NCBI GenBank assembly: GCA_036365455.1
Contig: JAWQUS010000004.1
Coordinates: 9,493,501-9,557,500, forward strand
Direction of reading: 5' to 3'
DNA: 64,000 nt
Source of the DNA: Macrosoma leucophasiata
Lineage: Eukaryota; Arthropoda; Insecta; Lepidoptera; Hedylidae
The notes beneath the pieces were generated by a model, which worked only from the letters and a program-made list of their open reading frames with translations, made no database searches and was not told the DNA's origin. Numbering within the stretch: position 1 is the stretch's first letter; each line of letters starts with the position of its first letter. The position numbers and the translations under genes are program-made. Below, one piece after another: positions 35,711 to 46,909 of this stretch.

Positions 35711-36399
35711 AGTGAATGACACAATTTCATTTAGGAATTGAAATGAAAATAAGAATGCAGTCTTTATTTCTTTGTTAATTAGGTATTTAAGTCGAATATT
35801 ATTAATCAAAATAAAATAATTGAATACTATTAATCGAAATTTATTTTAAACAGGGAAGTTAATTTTTATAAAAAAAATATTTGGACGCTGTTTCCCCAAC
35901 AACCGGTTTTAAAGCTCATCATATACCAACACAGCATTGAAGCACAAAGTCGTTTGCTGGTACATTTGATGGAAGAGAAGATAGGTATTGTAAAGATACA
36001 GTTCTGTAAAGCTCCGAATATTTCGATTTTTTAAGTTGAGTACGCGTATAAACAAAATAATGTATGTCAATAAAATTAAAACAAACAATCAAGGAACAGC
36101 GACGGTGGCGGGTGGGAAGGTCTCGCTCGCCTGTTCGGCCTGGCACCGTGCTGTGCCACGTGTGCGTTGCCATCGATACGCGACGCGCATGCGCAACAAA
36201 ATTCCTCATAAATTCCTCTTAAATTTTGAGAAAGCGGTAGCGGAAGAGGATTTTTTTATTTTAATTTTTGAGGATGCGGAAACGGTTGAGGATCCCAAAA
36301 TATTGTGGAACTTCCTCATTATGAGGAAGAGGAAGAGGAATCCTCAGCAACCCTAATATAAACATATTACTAAGAGGAAAAAAAAACCTATTTCAGATC

Positions 36400-37990
36400 G
36401 AATAATAAATGATAGTAATTCCAAAAATACACCATTTTAGTGTCTACGTTGCACCCAGCCAGGGCGGGTTGCAAATGTAATTATTAGGTAGTATGATCGA
36501 AAACCATGACAAAACACATGCAGGTAAAGATAAGTATTTTTTTGGCCAAAATGATGAGATTAAATGGTAAGATATAACTAATATATAACTATAAAAAAAC
36601 ATAACAACTATAGGTCTCGGGAGTGCCAATGGATCTGTATTTTGACCTCTCATTTTGTGAAGATGTCTATAGGCAGCAGACATCACTTAACATCAATGTG
36701 AACTGCATGCTTGTTTGCCACCTTCATTACATAAAAAAACTCAGAATATAATGTTCTGAGTTAGATGAAATAAACTTATTATATACCTACCCACTAGCTA
36801 ACTGTAACGAATTTTTAAGATATTAATAAGATTTAGAAAGAACTAAATACTATAGATCCATCTATTGCGTGTTTAATACTGTCGAATCCCTTTCCTTTTT
36901 TGAGGTCGGTTAATAAGTATAGAAAATATCTGTAACATGTTCTCTTATTTCACCTTCAATAATGACTTAGTATTCCATAGTAAAATATATTTAAATGCAG
37001 TAATATAAATAATACAGTCCCATTCTTATTTTCGCTTTGTAATTCAACTTAAATAATAAATGCCCAAAGCACCGGGCATTTTGCATAATAACGATGCCCA
37101 TCCCTACAAGTCTGTCTTTAGACAGTCTTGACTAACGTGTGCGGCTTGGCACAGACACAACTGACTAAAGACAGACGTGTCTGTGCGAGACACAACTGTC
37201 TTTAGACTGTCTTGTCTTATATGTGCGGTAGCCCTTACCAAAACTTGTAAAGTGAACTTAAGTGTGATAGTTTTCCTTTTAATTTCGTTATATGTAGCTA
37301 CTATTGCCATAACGTTTGAATTTCTAACAATAACCATTCAGTTGATAAAGGGGGGCGACTTGACACTTGACTCTAACAAAAATTGAAACTTTAAAGCTTG
37401 ATAAGTCACGAACAGTTAACTAAATCGAAAAATGATATTAGTACACCCCTAACATTTTTGAAAGACTTATCGAACGATATCCCACACTATAAAGAAAACG
37501 AAAAATAATAAATTATCCGCGCGTTACATTCAAGGAGGTACCCAAAATAATTATATTTTTCTTGTTTTTATTTTACCTCTTTGTTGGCGTAATGTCTACC
37601 TATACTTGTGCCAAATTTCAAATCTCTAGTACCAACAGTTTTTGCGCATATCGCGGACGGACAGACAGACAGACAGACGGACATGGCGAAACTATAAGGG
37701 TTGCTTGTTTACTACGGAACCCTAAAATGCTACTTAAAAATATTCTACCCCATCAGGACTTCAACTAAGTAGTTATAATAAAAGGTAAAAAATAGTATCC
37801 AACCGTGAAGTGTTGTTCAGTACCGTTATGCGAACATGTATACAGGATTGAATGTACAATAACAGGATTGAATGTACAATCCGAAACTAGTTTGTTCAGA
37901 ATCGATAACCGAATCGATTTGAGGCATATTTGATAAAGGTCCTGTAACATTTTGTCCCAAAATTAATTACAATTAAGGAAATTATGGTCA
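36400..37990. other. Gene-free stretch with transposon scraps
   Basis: Holds a SINE-like tail fragment (36625-36738, plus), paired GTCTTTAGACAGTCTTG / GTCTTTAGACTGTCTTG direct repeats at 37113-37217, and a GACAGACAG tract followed by ATGGCGAAACTATAAGGGTT (37655-37730), a phrase common in insect repeats. No exon recognised; no exon 2 of pseudogene E. Confidence 0.5.
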
Positions 37991-38029
37991 CCCATCTGGT
38001 GTACAGTCAATATAAACGAATATGACACT

Positions 38030-38540
38030 ATTTAACGTCTATCCAAAATAAAATGCTAGTCTCAACAAGTTTATTAGAACTCGTTGAGACGTATTTAATA
38101 AAAATAATAATTTAAGAAATAAAATAGTGGAAATTTATCTGGTTTTTTTTTCATTTATTCAAACATACTTAAAACTATTTTTCAATTTGAACTACATCAA
38201 AAAGCCTGAAGAGGTTTATGCTGATGCAGGTATTCGTTCAACATATAAAATTCATAACAAGTAGGAACAGTATTCCATCTTACCAACGGATACAATGTTA
38301 CTAGCGTGTGTTAAATAAGGGTACGCAGGTTACGCTTCATCACATTGCAACAGTGTGCGTATGTAAATACTTTCTTATTTTATGTGCGGCCGTAGAGGTA
38401 GGGTAAGTATGCATAGAGGACAACTTATTTCTTAAATAAAAAATATTATATACATAAATATATAATTTTAGTTCATGTATTATGATTATAGCTCGATTTT
38501 CTAATCAGGGTGTTAGAGAGTGTGCATTATTCCCGTAACA
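38030..38540 (-). repeat. Block inverted relative to 25180-25560
   Basis: Reverse complement of the gene D intron 2 block, including the end hairpin at about 38048-38100. See the D block. Confidence 0.55.
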
Positions 38541-38762
38541 TGTTGTATAAGTATGTGAATTAGCTAATTTTGAAAAGTTTTTTCTATAAGTAATTGTTTT
38601 TCACTGATCACCGGTGTCTAGACTATGAATATTTTGCACCATCAAATAGGTATAGATGCCACCTTTGATAAGTGTTGCCTATCCTTTGAATAATGCTGAC
38701 AAAACCACAAAACTTATTAATTAAAACCAACACCGACACAGTTGGAAAAACATAAAAATTAT

Positions 38763-39066
38763 AGATTTTTTTTATGTAATGGAAGTGGCAAACAAGGATG
38801 CAGTTCACATTGTGTTAAGTGATGACTACAGCCTGTAGACATCCACATAAAGATCAAGATTAAAATGCAGATGCGTTATCATTTCTGAGGCCTAAGATGT
38901 TACGCTTCTGTGCCGGCAATTACAGGGCCGTACATTACCACCTGACCGGAACACGATAGTGCTGAATACTGCTGACACTACCATTTAGAGGCAAGTAGGA
39001 TATTAAGTAGGTGATGCGGTCAAGCCTAAGCCAGCCAGCTCCGTCACTGGAGCTCTACCACCAGTC
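38763..39066 (-). repeat. SINE-like retroposon, full but diverged copy
   Basis: 402-697 family; T run at left, head at right (AGCTCTACCACCAGT). More mutated than the 32921 copy. Confidence 0.65.
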
Positions 39067-39243
39067 GTATGTAATCTAATATATATTTTTTAACTTCAAC
39101 AAATATAGGTTTCAATATTCTTTTTTTTTTGTTTGGTTTATTTATATTTTTTTTCCTCAGCACCTATGTCAAATGAAGTCTCCGGCCTTCCTAAAAACTT
39201 TTCTATCAGAGAAATTGAAAGTATGAGTTATGCAGGTACTTAC

Positions 39244-39339
39244 ATTTGTAATCTTAACTGTCCCCGAACATCTATTGGTGTAAGCACACATCATAGTAGT
39301 CGTTAAGAAAAGAGACGCAATCCATGTTCTTATTGTTAA
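39244..39339 (-). pseudogene. Exon 1 relic of regucalcin paralogue E
   Basis: The minus strand reads IRTWIASLFLTTTMMCAYTNR...VKITN before an intact GTAAGT, clearly the leader exon of the C/D/F group. The start codon position is lost in a small deletion (no ATG in the aligned place). The 5' flank (39345-39520) is still recognisable as the shared promoter block. Confidence 0.75.
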
Positions 39340-39879
39340 TTCCGACTTCGTTAAATAAAATGCGTAATGCGACGAAAGGTAATGCGGTGGAGCAAATATT
39401 GAATGACGCGAATCCTTGGCAACGATCGAACTAGCATTGCTTCTATCAAATATTTTATCCGTGAACATTACTCAAATTTTGATAATAAGGTTGTAGTAAC
39501 CTTCGATACACCTTTACAATTTGTATAAATATCAAACCATAAATAGGATACTTATGTATGATTAAAATTTGTATACCTACCTTTTCAACAACTGAATAAT
39601 TGAAAGAAACCACAACCTTATCACTGGCCTCAGCCGCTAGTATTTATAGCGAATAACAAAATATTTAAATTCAAATGTAACAATATTTATAAAACATATA
39701 CCTATCAACTTATTACGAGTACAACAATTCACCGCACCGCATACCTACCTACACCGGAAATCACCACCAAACAGTTAGTACTTAGTACAGCGCGAGTGCA
39801 CATCGCTTAGCTGATGCTGGGAGACGTGCGCGGCATGGCGGTCTTATCTACGTTTCCCAAACGTTCAAATTCATTTTAC

Positions 39880-40640
39880 ATAATTGTATTTTCCATCAAG
39901 TTCTTGATATTTAGATTTCTAATGTGCAACATGGACATCGTCTTGGCTGAATTACAGTCGCAGCAATTTACTCTCATTTAATTTTGTAAATTACCTTACA
40001 CCAGTCGTCGATACAGCGGAACAGGTTGATACCGCCTATTTCGATTTTCAAAAGGCCTTCGACACGGTAGATGTCTTGTAGACAGATTGATGACTTGGCA
40101 TAAAAATGGACCACTTTTGATTCCTCATACAGTCTCTTGACTTTCTTTGTATTTTATCTAAGTGATAGTAAACAGTGCGGAAAGTACTCGTATTAGGCTA
40201 TAAATCTATAGCTTATTGTAAAGCGTAGGGTAAGTCAGGGAAGTAACCTTGGCCCTTTAATGAACGATCTTCCAGAGGTGTTGAACACAACACAACGTTC
40301 GCAAACAATACCTACATTAGGTATTGTTTGCGAACGATTTAAAGCTAGATATTTCTGGATATAAAAACATCAAGAGATATAAAGCGGCTTGAGTAGGATA
40401 TTGACCGAGTAGGTATTTCAGTGGAGCAGCAATAGCGCACTGCTATTATTCAGCCAGATAAATAATTTCATATGGTTTTATTTTTAAAATCAGGTTTCTT
40501 AGTATGCAGGTATACTCTTAGTTAGTGGGTTTTTATTACGGGAAACGCGCAGACTTGTATCTTCGAGGGGTTGAACTGCACTAAATAAAGTCGACCCCAA
40601 TCTGAGACCCGCTACAGAGAGTGCACGATTTCAGACATAA
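39880..40640 (+). mobile_element. LINE reverse-transcriptase fossil
   Basis: YFDFQKAFDTVD (motif A) near 40035-40075, heavily decayed; homologous to 29100-29420 together with its upstream sequence. A tract at 40586-40640 resembles the reverse complement of the RT region around 34880-34930. Confidence 0.55.
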
Positions 40641-40934
40641 GACTCAATTTCACTGTAGTGAAAACTAATTTAGGTAACGGAGATAAGGGACTAGGGTTTG
40701 ATGGTGAAATCGGGCAGTGTAGTAGATACATTATTTTGATCTATCTCGAAGGGTTTAACCAACGTTTACAACATAAGTGCAAAAAATGTGTTCGACATCA
40801 CATTAAAAACGTCTAAATTATCAGTGTTTCTCTGCTTTATTATAAGTATTATACCTACATATACTTAAACTTTCCTATTAATCACTCTATCTAAAAAAAC
40901 CGCATCGCATCCGTTGCGTATTTTTAAAGATAGA

Positions 40935-41010
40935 TCTTTATGTATATATATACATATATATGTATATATATATATATATATATGCATACATAGGGATACA
41001 TACATGCATA
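40935..41010. repeat. TA/TATG microsatellite
   Basis: Alternating TATATACATA and TATATA runs passing into CATACATA, just downstream of gene F. Confidence 0.7.
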
Positions 41011-41098
41011 CTTAGGGACAGACACAGCGGGCAGCGACTTTGTTTTTTGATATGTAGTGATATCAAATAAATAAACATCAAGTTTATTTACTCATATC

Positions 41099-43917
41099 CT
41101 AATACATATCGGCGTTTTTAAAGACAAACTGATTCGAAGGAAATCCGCGCGAGCCCGTGCCCTCTATGGCAAACAGAGACCCGGCCTCCGGCTGTTTTGC
41201 CAGTTCTGCGGTAGTCAATCCAATATTGCCGGATGTGACGTACAGAGTGGAGAGGTCGGGCCCACCCCATGCTACCGATGTCACCTGAGTTGCTGGTAAT
41301 ATCAACTCTTCTAGTAGAATACCTGTTCTCGAATCGATTTTAAGTACCTGAAAACAAACATTAAGCATAAGTAGGTAGGTAGGTACTCAATTTTAACTAG
41401 TTCTCAGCCCCATAATAGTCCATAATATCCGCTTTTCTTTTTATTCGATATTTGTTCTAAACCTTACCTTTCCTCCTGTAAAGCAAGCCACCCACAAATT
41501 ATCGTCAGTATCAATTGTCATACCGTCAGGATAACCGGCTATGTTATTGGCTTGGAAGCTGAATATTGTTCTCCTGTTTCCTTAAATATAAAAGGAATAT
41601 TAACAAATCATATTGATACATTGCAACATATATGCCTGCCTATTTAGCATATTTTGTTCAAATAATAAATACTTATTTATTTATTTGTTTAAATTTATTT
41701 GATTGATAGCCTAGGTAATAACGCCGCCACAAGCGCCACAGTACTTGTACATACGACGTCCGTGGAAAATGTGCAAGGGTTGTCAAAAAAGAAAAATCTA
41801 ATAATTATTGTGATAATGATTGTAACCATTGATTTTAAATCTTTGTTGTTTGTTTATAAGTTATTGACGTGAAAACTGCTTTATGCGTACAAAATGTTCA
41901 ACTCGCGTCAGGACTCGTGACCTGATCGAAAATCCGCAAGACGGAGGGCGGAGGGGGAGCAGAACGCCGGCGCGGCGTAGGAGAGGAAGTAGGTATCCTA
42001 CGTGCCTATAATCCTGCTCGTAAGCGGGACATAGGGCGCATGCGCGAATAGTAGGTAGGTATAATTTATCATGTTTGTGTACGGCGCAATACATGAATAT
42101 TGTATTACTCATGTATAGCGCTATCGTTAATACTTTTATGCTGATAATTAAAGCAATTCCGCAGACTAAAGGAGCAATTCGTACAAAATTATTACCTAAC
42201 TATTCCAGATCATAAAAATAATAAAAAACGTTATTATTCAAGTTTTCATATCTGACGGCACTACCATAGCGCAATTTTTTTTTCTTAGTGGCTTACCTAT
42301 CGTCCCATTGCTAAGTTCGAAGTCAAAAACATCTACATTTCTTGTCGGTGTATCTATGTAGAACATTAATTTGTTGTCACAGCTCCAAGCGATTCCATTT
42401 GATACGCTTACTGGACGAACTTTCACTTCTGGCTCGACGTAATTGTACTGGTCCAGCATATAAAGGGAACCTCTATCTCTTTCCACTATAGCATCTCTTA
42501 AGGATATAATTTTACCAAAGGTACCTATAAATTGGAAAGCAGTCATAGGATTTCATAACGCAACACGAGCCACCGGCCGATTGGAGGAGAGTAGCCATAG
42601 CGTTTATTAGCGATGCAAAACAGTCTGTAATTTTTTGCGGGGGGAAATAGGTGTGACACACACACTACAAAAAAAACTATTACTACGAAACTAACACTTT
42701 CACTTTAACGAAATACATACCTAAACAATTTCACACACACATTTAAACATCAAGGCGACAGCCATAGGAACACTTGTAGCTTGTACTTTGTCATAGGGGA
42801 AAGCCTGCATATGGCTACTTCCCTCCGGTCCACCGCTGCCGGTGACCCGTGTTGCTCTATGTAGGATTTAATTCCATGAACAACGAAATAAAATATTTTT
42901 AATGCCAACATACCGAACCACAACCTGCCATTGGCATCGACTTTGCCGTCGTCGCATCTGTTGTCGGGCATGCCCAAGTCCACGGCGCTCAGTAGCCTTA
43001 AGTCGCTATCTCCCGCAGTTCCATTCCACGGCAACAAGTACACTTCGGAGCGGACTGTGACCAGTAGCAGCTGAGGATAGTCTTTTACCCTGACTACTAG
43101 TGACACAGCACCGTATTCTGGAATAAATTAGATCATTAGTTACCTCACAGGTAATATTAGATTTCTGAACTGACAAACAACGAGATCGGTGTAAACAAGT
43201 CGCGTGAGATGGAAAATAATTTCTTACCTATTTGTTTAATGCTAATGTCGCCGGTACATCCATCTAGTCTAAAGATTTTTTGCTGTATCTGATCCACCCA
43301 GTAAAGACTGTTCTCATCCTGTGACCAATGTGGACCTTCCAAAAGGGCTCCACCACCATAGATCTGTTGTCCCAAAATAGTTTTAAGGTAAAGATGAGAG
43401 ATGAAATGATGAGAGAGAGAACAATTGGACGGCACAAATATTGAATTGAAAATGGACGCATTGCAGTCAGGGCTCTAGATTTTTATAGCTAGGTAGGTAT
43501 TCTACGGGCTCCAAATTTGATGTCAACTTTTTGTTTTTTAAAGGCAAATTAAGATGCATTATGTGGATCGAATTGTGAATTTAGAATACAATAAAATTTT
43601 AAACAAGATTTTTTAAAAGTCATAGGAAAAGAAGGTCATGTCATTTATCAGTTATGACTCTTCTCCTGAAACGAGTTCTAGTTTATCATAAATACTATAA
43701 GATACTACCATATTAGATATTGTATTAAAATTATTATACTCGAAATTTTTTATGTTTATTACGTAGGTTAAGTCACAAGCTTTTCTAGTAGGTATTGAAA
43801 TAAATGAGTGGGTTATTTACTTACATTTGTTATCCTAATTGGCTCCGAAAATCTGTATGCATCAGACATCACAGCAGTCAACAAGAAAAGAGACGTAATC
43901 CATGATCTTATTGTCAT
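41099..43917 (-). CDS. Regucalcin/SMP-30-family protein, secreted, paralogue F
   Basis: The most compact copy. Exons 43917-43825, 43363-43228, 43117-42914, 42524-42297, 41580-41468 and 41347-41099 join to about 340 aa with clean GT-AG sites and phases. Leader MTIRSWITSLFLLTAVM. Predicted metal ligands Glu40 (EGPHWSQDEN), Asn187 (SNGIAW) and Asp239 (PDGMTID) are present. In the RCNDGKVD motif the Asn is replaced by Asp (RCDDGKVD, about residue 132), the position that in human regucalcin (Asn103) contacts substrate. Exon 5 also differs (VACFTGGK against VACNGGGK in C). Intron 3 carries a 308-bp hAT-type MITE. AATAAA lies at 41083-41088. It may have altered specificity. Confidence 0.92.
42554..42861 (+). 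mobile_element. hAT-type MITE, 308 bp, perfect 8-bp duplication
   Basis: Ends CATAACGCAACACG and, on the other strand, CATAGAGCAACACG. Flanked by TAGGATTT at 42546-42553 and 42862-42869. It lies in gene F intron 3, 30 bp from exon 4 and 53 bp from exon 3. Same family as 19052-19916. Confidence 0.85.
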
Positions 43918-44080
43918 TTCAACTTAAAAAATAAATAAATAAAATGTGTAACGTAACGAAATGTAGCGCGTAGTATCTTGGTAGGTGCAAATATTGTGAA
44001 TGACGCGAATCCTCCACACAATCGAACTTGCTTCGTTTTTATAAAATGTAATGTTTCATTTGGCCGTGAACATTACTGAA
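43918..44080 (-). promoter_or_regulatory. Conserved 5' flank of gene F
   Basis: Shares TAGCGCGTA, GTGAATGACGCGAATCC, AATCGAACTTGCTT and CCGTGAACATTACT with genes C and D. Homology stops near 44085 and seems to resume near 44590 (TTTTGCGATAA), suggesting an insertion of about 500 bp. Confidence 0.5.
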
Positions 44081-44089
44081 ATACGATAC

Positions 44090-45540
44090 ATAAAGGTAAA
44101 CAATAAGTAATGTGATCAGCATAATACATTGTACCCATGCCACAGGAAACCCAGGAAACTTTCACCAGGTCGTAGGTCCACCTCGTGGGGGGAAACCTTC
44201 CTATCCTTCATCTTCCGGTAGGTACCAACGGGGTCGCCATTCGAAGATTCTTCTGGCTCAAGGCCTCAACGCCTCTCTCTCCTCCTAGAGATTATAAAAA
44301 GCCAATTTGAAACCATTGTTTGCCACTTTATCAAATAAAAATTATACCTGTCTATTTTATGTAAGCTGAATAATTGCTGTGTTATTAATAATTAAAAGAT
44401 ACACAGCAATTAAGTGTATCTTATGACGGTAATGTCGTAATTAACCGAATAACGCACGAAGGTAATGAACCTCTAGGTAATTTCGAATGACCTCGAGCGC
44501 AATAATTTTGCCCTCATTGTTTATCTGTTATGTGTTGGTTAAGTGTAAAAAAATGAGGATATGAAAATTAACAGCCTTTGTTAATTTCATTTGATGATTT
44601 TGCGATAAAAGTAGGTTTACCTTCGTTACTAATAATCTATTTTATGACCAGATTGCCAGGTCGCTAAACCTAATAGCCGGACAAATAATTAAGTTTCAAC
44701 AGGACATTTGGGCAGAGAATATGTATTAATACTACGTATAGAACGGACACCAAAGAGAATATAACCACTACGTTTACGATTTCCCCGCCTCACGCAACCT
44801 CCTCCTCTCTTAAGGGCGACGGTTGGTATTCTCTACGTGCTACGCACACAGGTGCACGTGTATATACACGTCACTGATTGATGTCTGTGTAATGGAGACG
44901 AATTAAAGCGTTTGTATGGAATTTTGGCGGTGTGATTTGGGTAAAAGGCCGGACACCCGCGATTAGGGTTACGGTAGGGAACTAGAATAACAGTGCGAAA
45001 AAACGTTCTTTCGGGTTGCCTCTAAAACTTCATTGTAAATGTTCTGGTAAAGTAGCCATCGCTTTACTCGAATTACTGTGACTCTGACTGTCAGACTGAT
45101 AAATTGACTGAATGACTCTGACTTTTACGTGGCATTTATCGAATACGAAATATATTTGTAGTTTGTTTTACTTGACACTGGCAATATGCATAACTAGCGA
45201 TGCCATTAAATAAAAAAAAACATTTTCACAGATAATAAAAATGTCATGTCAAATAGAGATGTGCCATCAAGCCTTGTGTGCTATTGAGTAATTATCACGT
45301 GAAGAAAATCGATTCAACAATTATTGTTCGAAAATTCCAGTAGTTCTTGAGGATAGAGTGGAGGTTATCTTCCACATAACAATAGAAAATAAATTCTTCT
45401 CGTGAGCTAACGGGTTTGCTTTTTATTTTTACTTAATGATGATATTGATGATGACAAACAAATATGTAGTTCACACAGATGGTAAGTGTTGAATATTGGT
45501 GTCTAGACAATAACCAATGCTGTTTCTCCTCTGCCTCTAT
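44090..45540. other. Gene-free stretch with repeats
   Basis: 44745-44945 matches the 2165-2440 repeat; 44995-45130 is the reverse complement of 3750-3870. No exon-like coding segment seen. Confidence 0.45.
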
Positions 45541-45561
45541 TGAATAAAGAGCCATCAATTT

Positions 45562-45818
45562 AGCTATATATATAAAAATCAATTGCTGTTCGTTAGTCTC
45601 GCTAAAACTCGAGAACGGGTAAACCGATTTGGCTAATTTTGGTTTTGAATGATTTCTGGAAGTCCAGGAAAGGTTTAAAACGTAAGAAAATATGAAGAAA
45701 TTGAAGGGAAATAGTAAAAACCACAATTTTATATTTTCATACAAATAGTCCGTATCTATCAAGCCTTTGACACATTATTTCATTGTGAGGCCATACAAAG
45801 ATTGCCGGGTCAGCTAGT
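45562..45818 (+). mobile_element. Helitron-like or other small non-autonomous repeat
   Basis: Runs from CTATATATATAAAAATC to CCGGGTCAGCTAGT, with the phrase CTCGAGAACGGGTAAACCGA. A terminus ending CTAGT and no inverted repeats suggest a Helitron end. No Rep/helicase frame. Confidence 0.35.
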
Positions 45819-45842
45819 ATAATATATAAATAGTCATCATCA

Positions 45843-46909
45843 TTATATAAGGGACATGATCCCATTGCTATAAAAATTTTGGGACTTCTCATCAAAATAC
45901 CGCGACAAGTGGATTTGGCAGTCCTCTCGTGATGTTAACCTAACATTGCATAAAGAATTCTGAAGAGACCGAAACAGGTGGAAATCTGAAGGTGCAAGGT
46001 CAGGACTATACGGCGGATGCATTAACACCTCCCAGCCAATCTCTCTTAATTTTTGCTGAGTGGCTAAAGATGTGTGAAGTCTAGCGTTATCATGATGAAT
46101 CACCACACCCCTTCTGTTGATCAATTCCGGCCGCTTTCTCTCAACTTCTCAACTTCTTACTTTAATCTCATCAGTTGTTCGCAGTAGAGTTCAGAATCGA
46201 TAGTCCTGCCTGGTGGTAATAGCTCATAATGAATAATGCCCTTCCAATCCCACCACACACACAACATCACCTTATTGCGAGTTAACCCGGGTTTCGCCAC
46301 AGTCTGTGAAGCCTGACCGGCCTTTGACCACGACCTTTTTCGCACGTTCTTGTCGTACGTGATCCACTTTTCATCACCTGTTATCAGCTTCTTCAAAAAT
46401 GATTCGGTTTCATTACGTCGCAATAAAGAATCACAAATGAGTACACGGTTCATTAGGTTTCTTTCAGTGAGCTCGTGAGGTACCCAAATATCGAGCTTTT
46501 TTTTGTACCCAGCTTTTTTCAAATGCGCCAAAACTGTTTTGTGATCAATTTTCAGTTCTTCAGCTACGTCGTAACTACTGATATGTCGATCTTGCTCCAC
46601 TTTTTCAAGAATGGCATCCATTTTATGCGTAATAGGGCGACCAGAGCGAGGTGCATCTTTGACATCAAAATTTCCCGATTGAAAACGCTTAAACCAAATT
46701 CGTGCTACTCTCACAGACACTGCACTAGGTCCATAAACATCGCAATTTTTTTTCGCGGATTGCGTTGCATTTTTCCTTTTTTGTAGTAAATATTTAAAAT
46801 GTATCGAATTTCTTCATTAGATTCGAGACATTTGCCTAATTTGAATTTGGAATTATGTTCTTTAAAATTTTAACTTTCAATGATACCAAAACCAGCCAGA
46901 TACAAATAC
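45843..46909 (-). mobile_element. Mariner, truncated at both ends
   Basis: Minus-strand relative of 5881-7168. The frames 46720-46157 and 46124-45843 contain WVPHEL, ITGDEKW, HHDNARLH and YSPDLAPSD, so all three catalytic Asp remain. The N-terminal start is removed by a small deletion near 46830, and there is a frameshift/stop near 46130-46157. The 3' terminal repeat is missing at 45843, and the 5' terminal repeat is cut off exactly where the LTR begins at 46910. Confidence 0.85.

Larger units (their letters stand above)
33752..36355. mobile_element. hAT-like non-autonomous element, 2.6 kb, with nested repeats
   Basis: Starts TAGGGTTGTTAAGGA and ends TCCTCAGCAACCCTA, flanked by GTATAAAC (33744-33751) and ATATAAAC (36356-36363), a 7/8 match. 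Both subterminal regions are rich in GAGGAAGAGGA motifs, as hAT ends often carry repeated binding motifs. It contains a retroposed repeat (33889-34235), a hairpin (34341-34407) and a LINE fragment (34500-35710). No hAT transposase. Confidence 0.6.

Noticed and set aside
37650..37690. Short GACAGACAG array as a possible CRISPR-like or regulatory repeat
   Set aside because: A plain microsatellite inside a common insect repeat; no spacers, and a eukaryotic genome.
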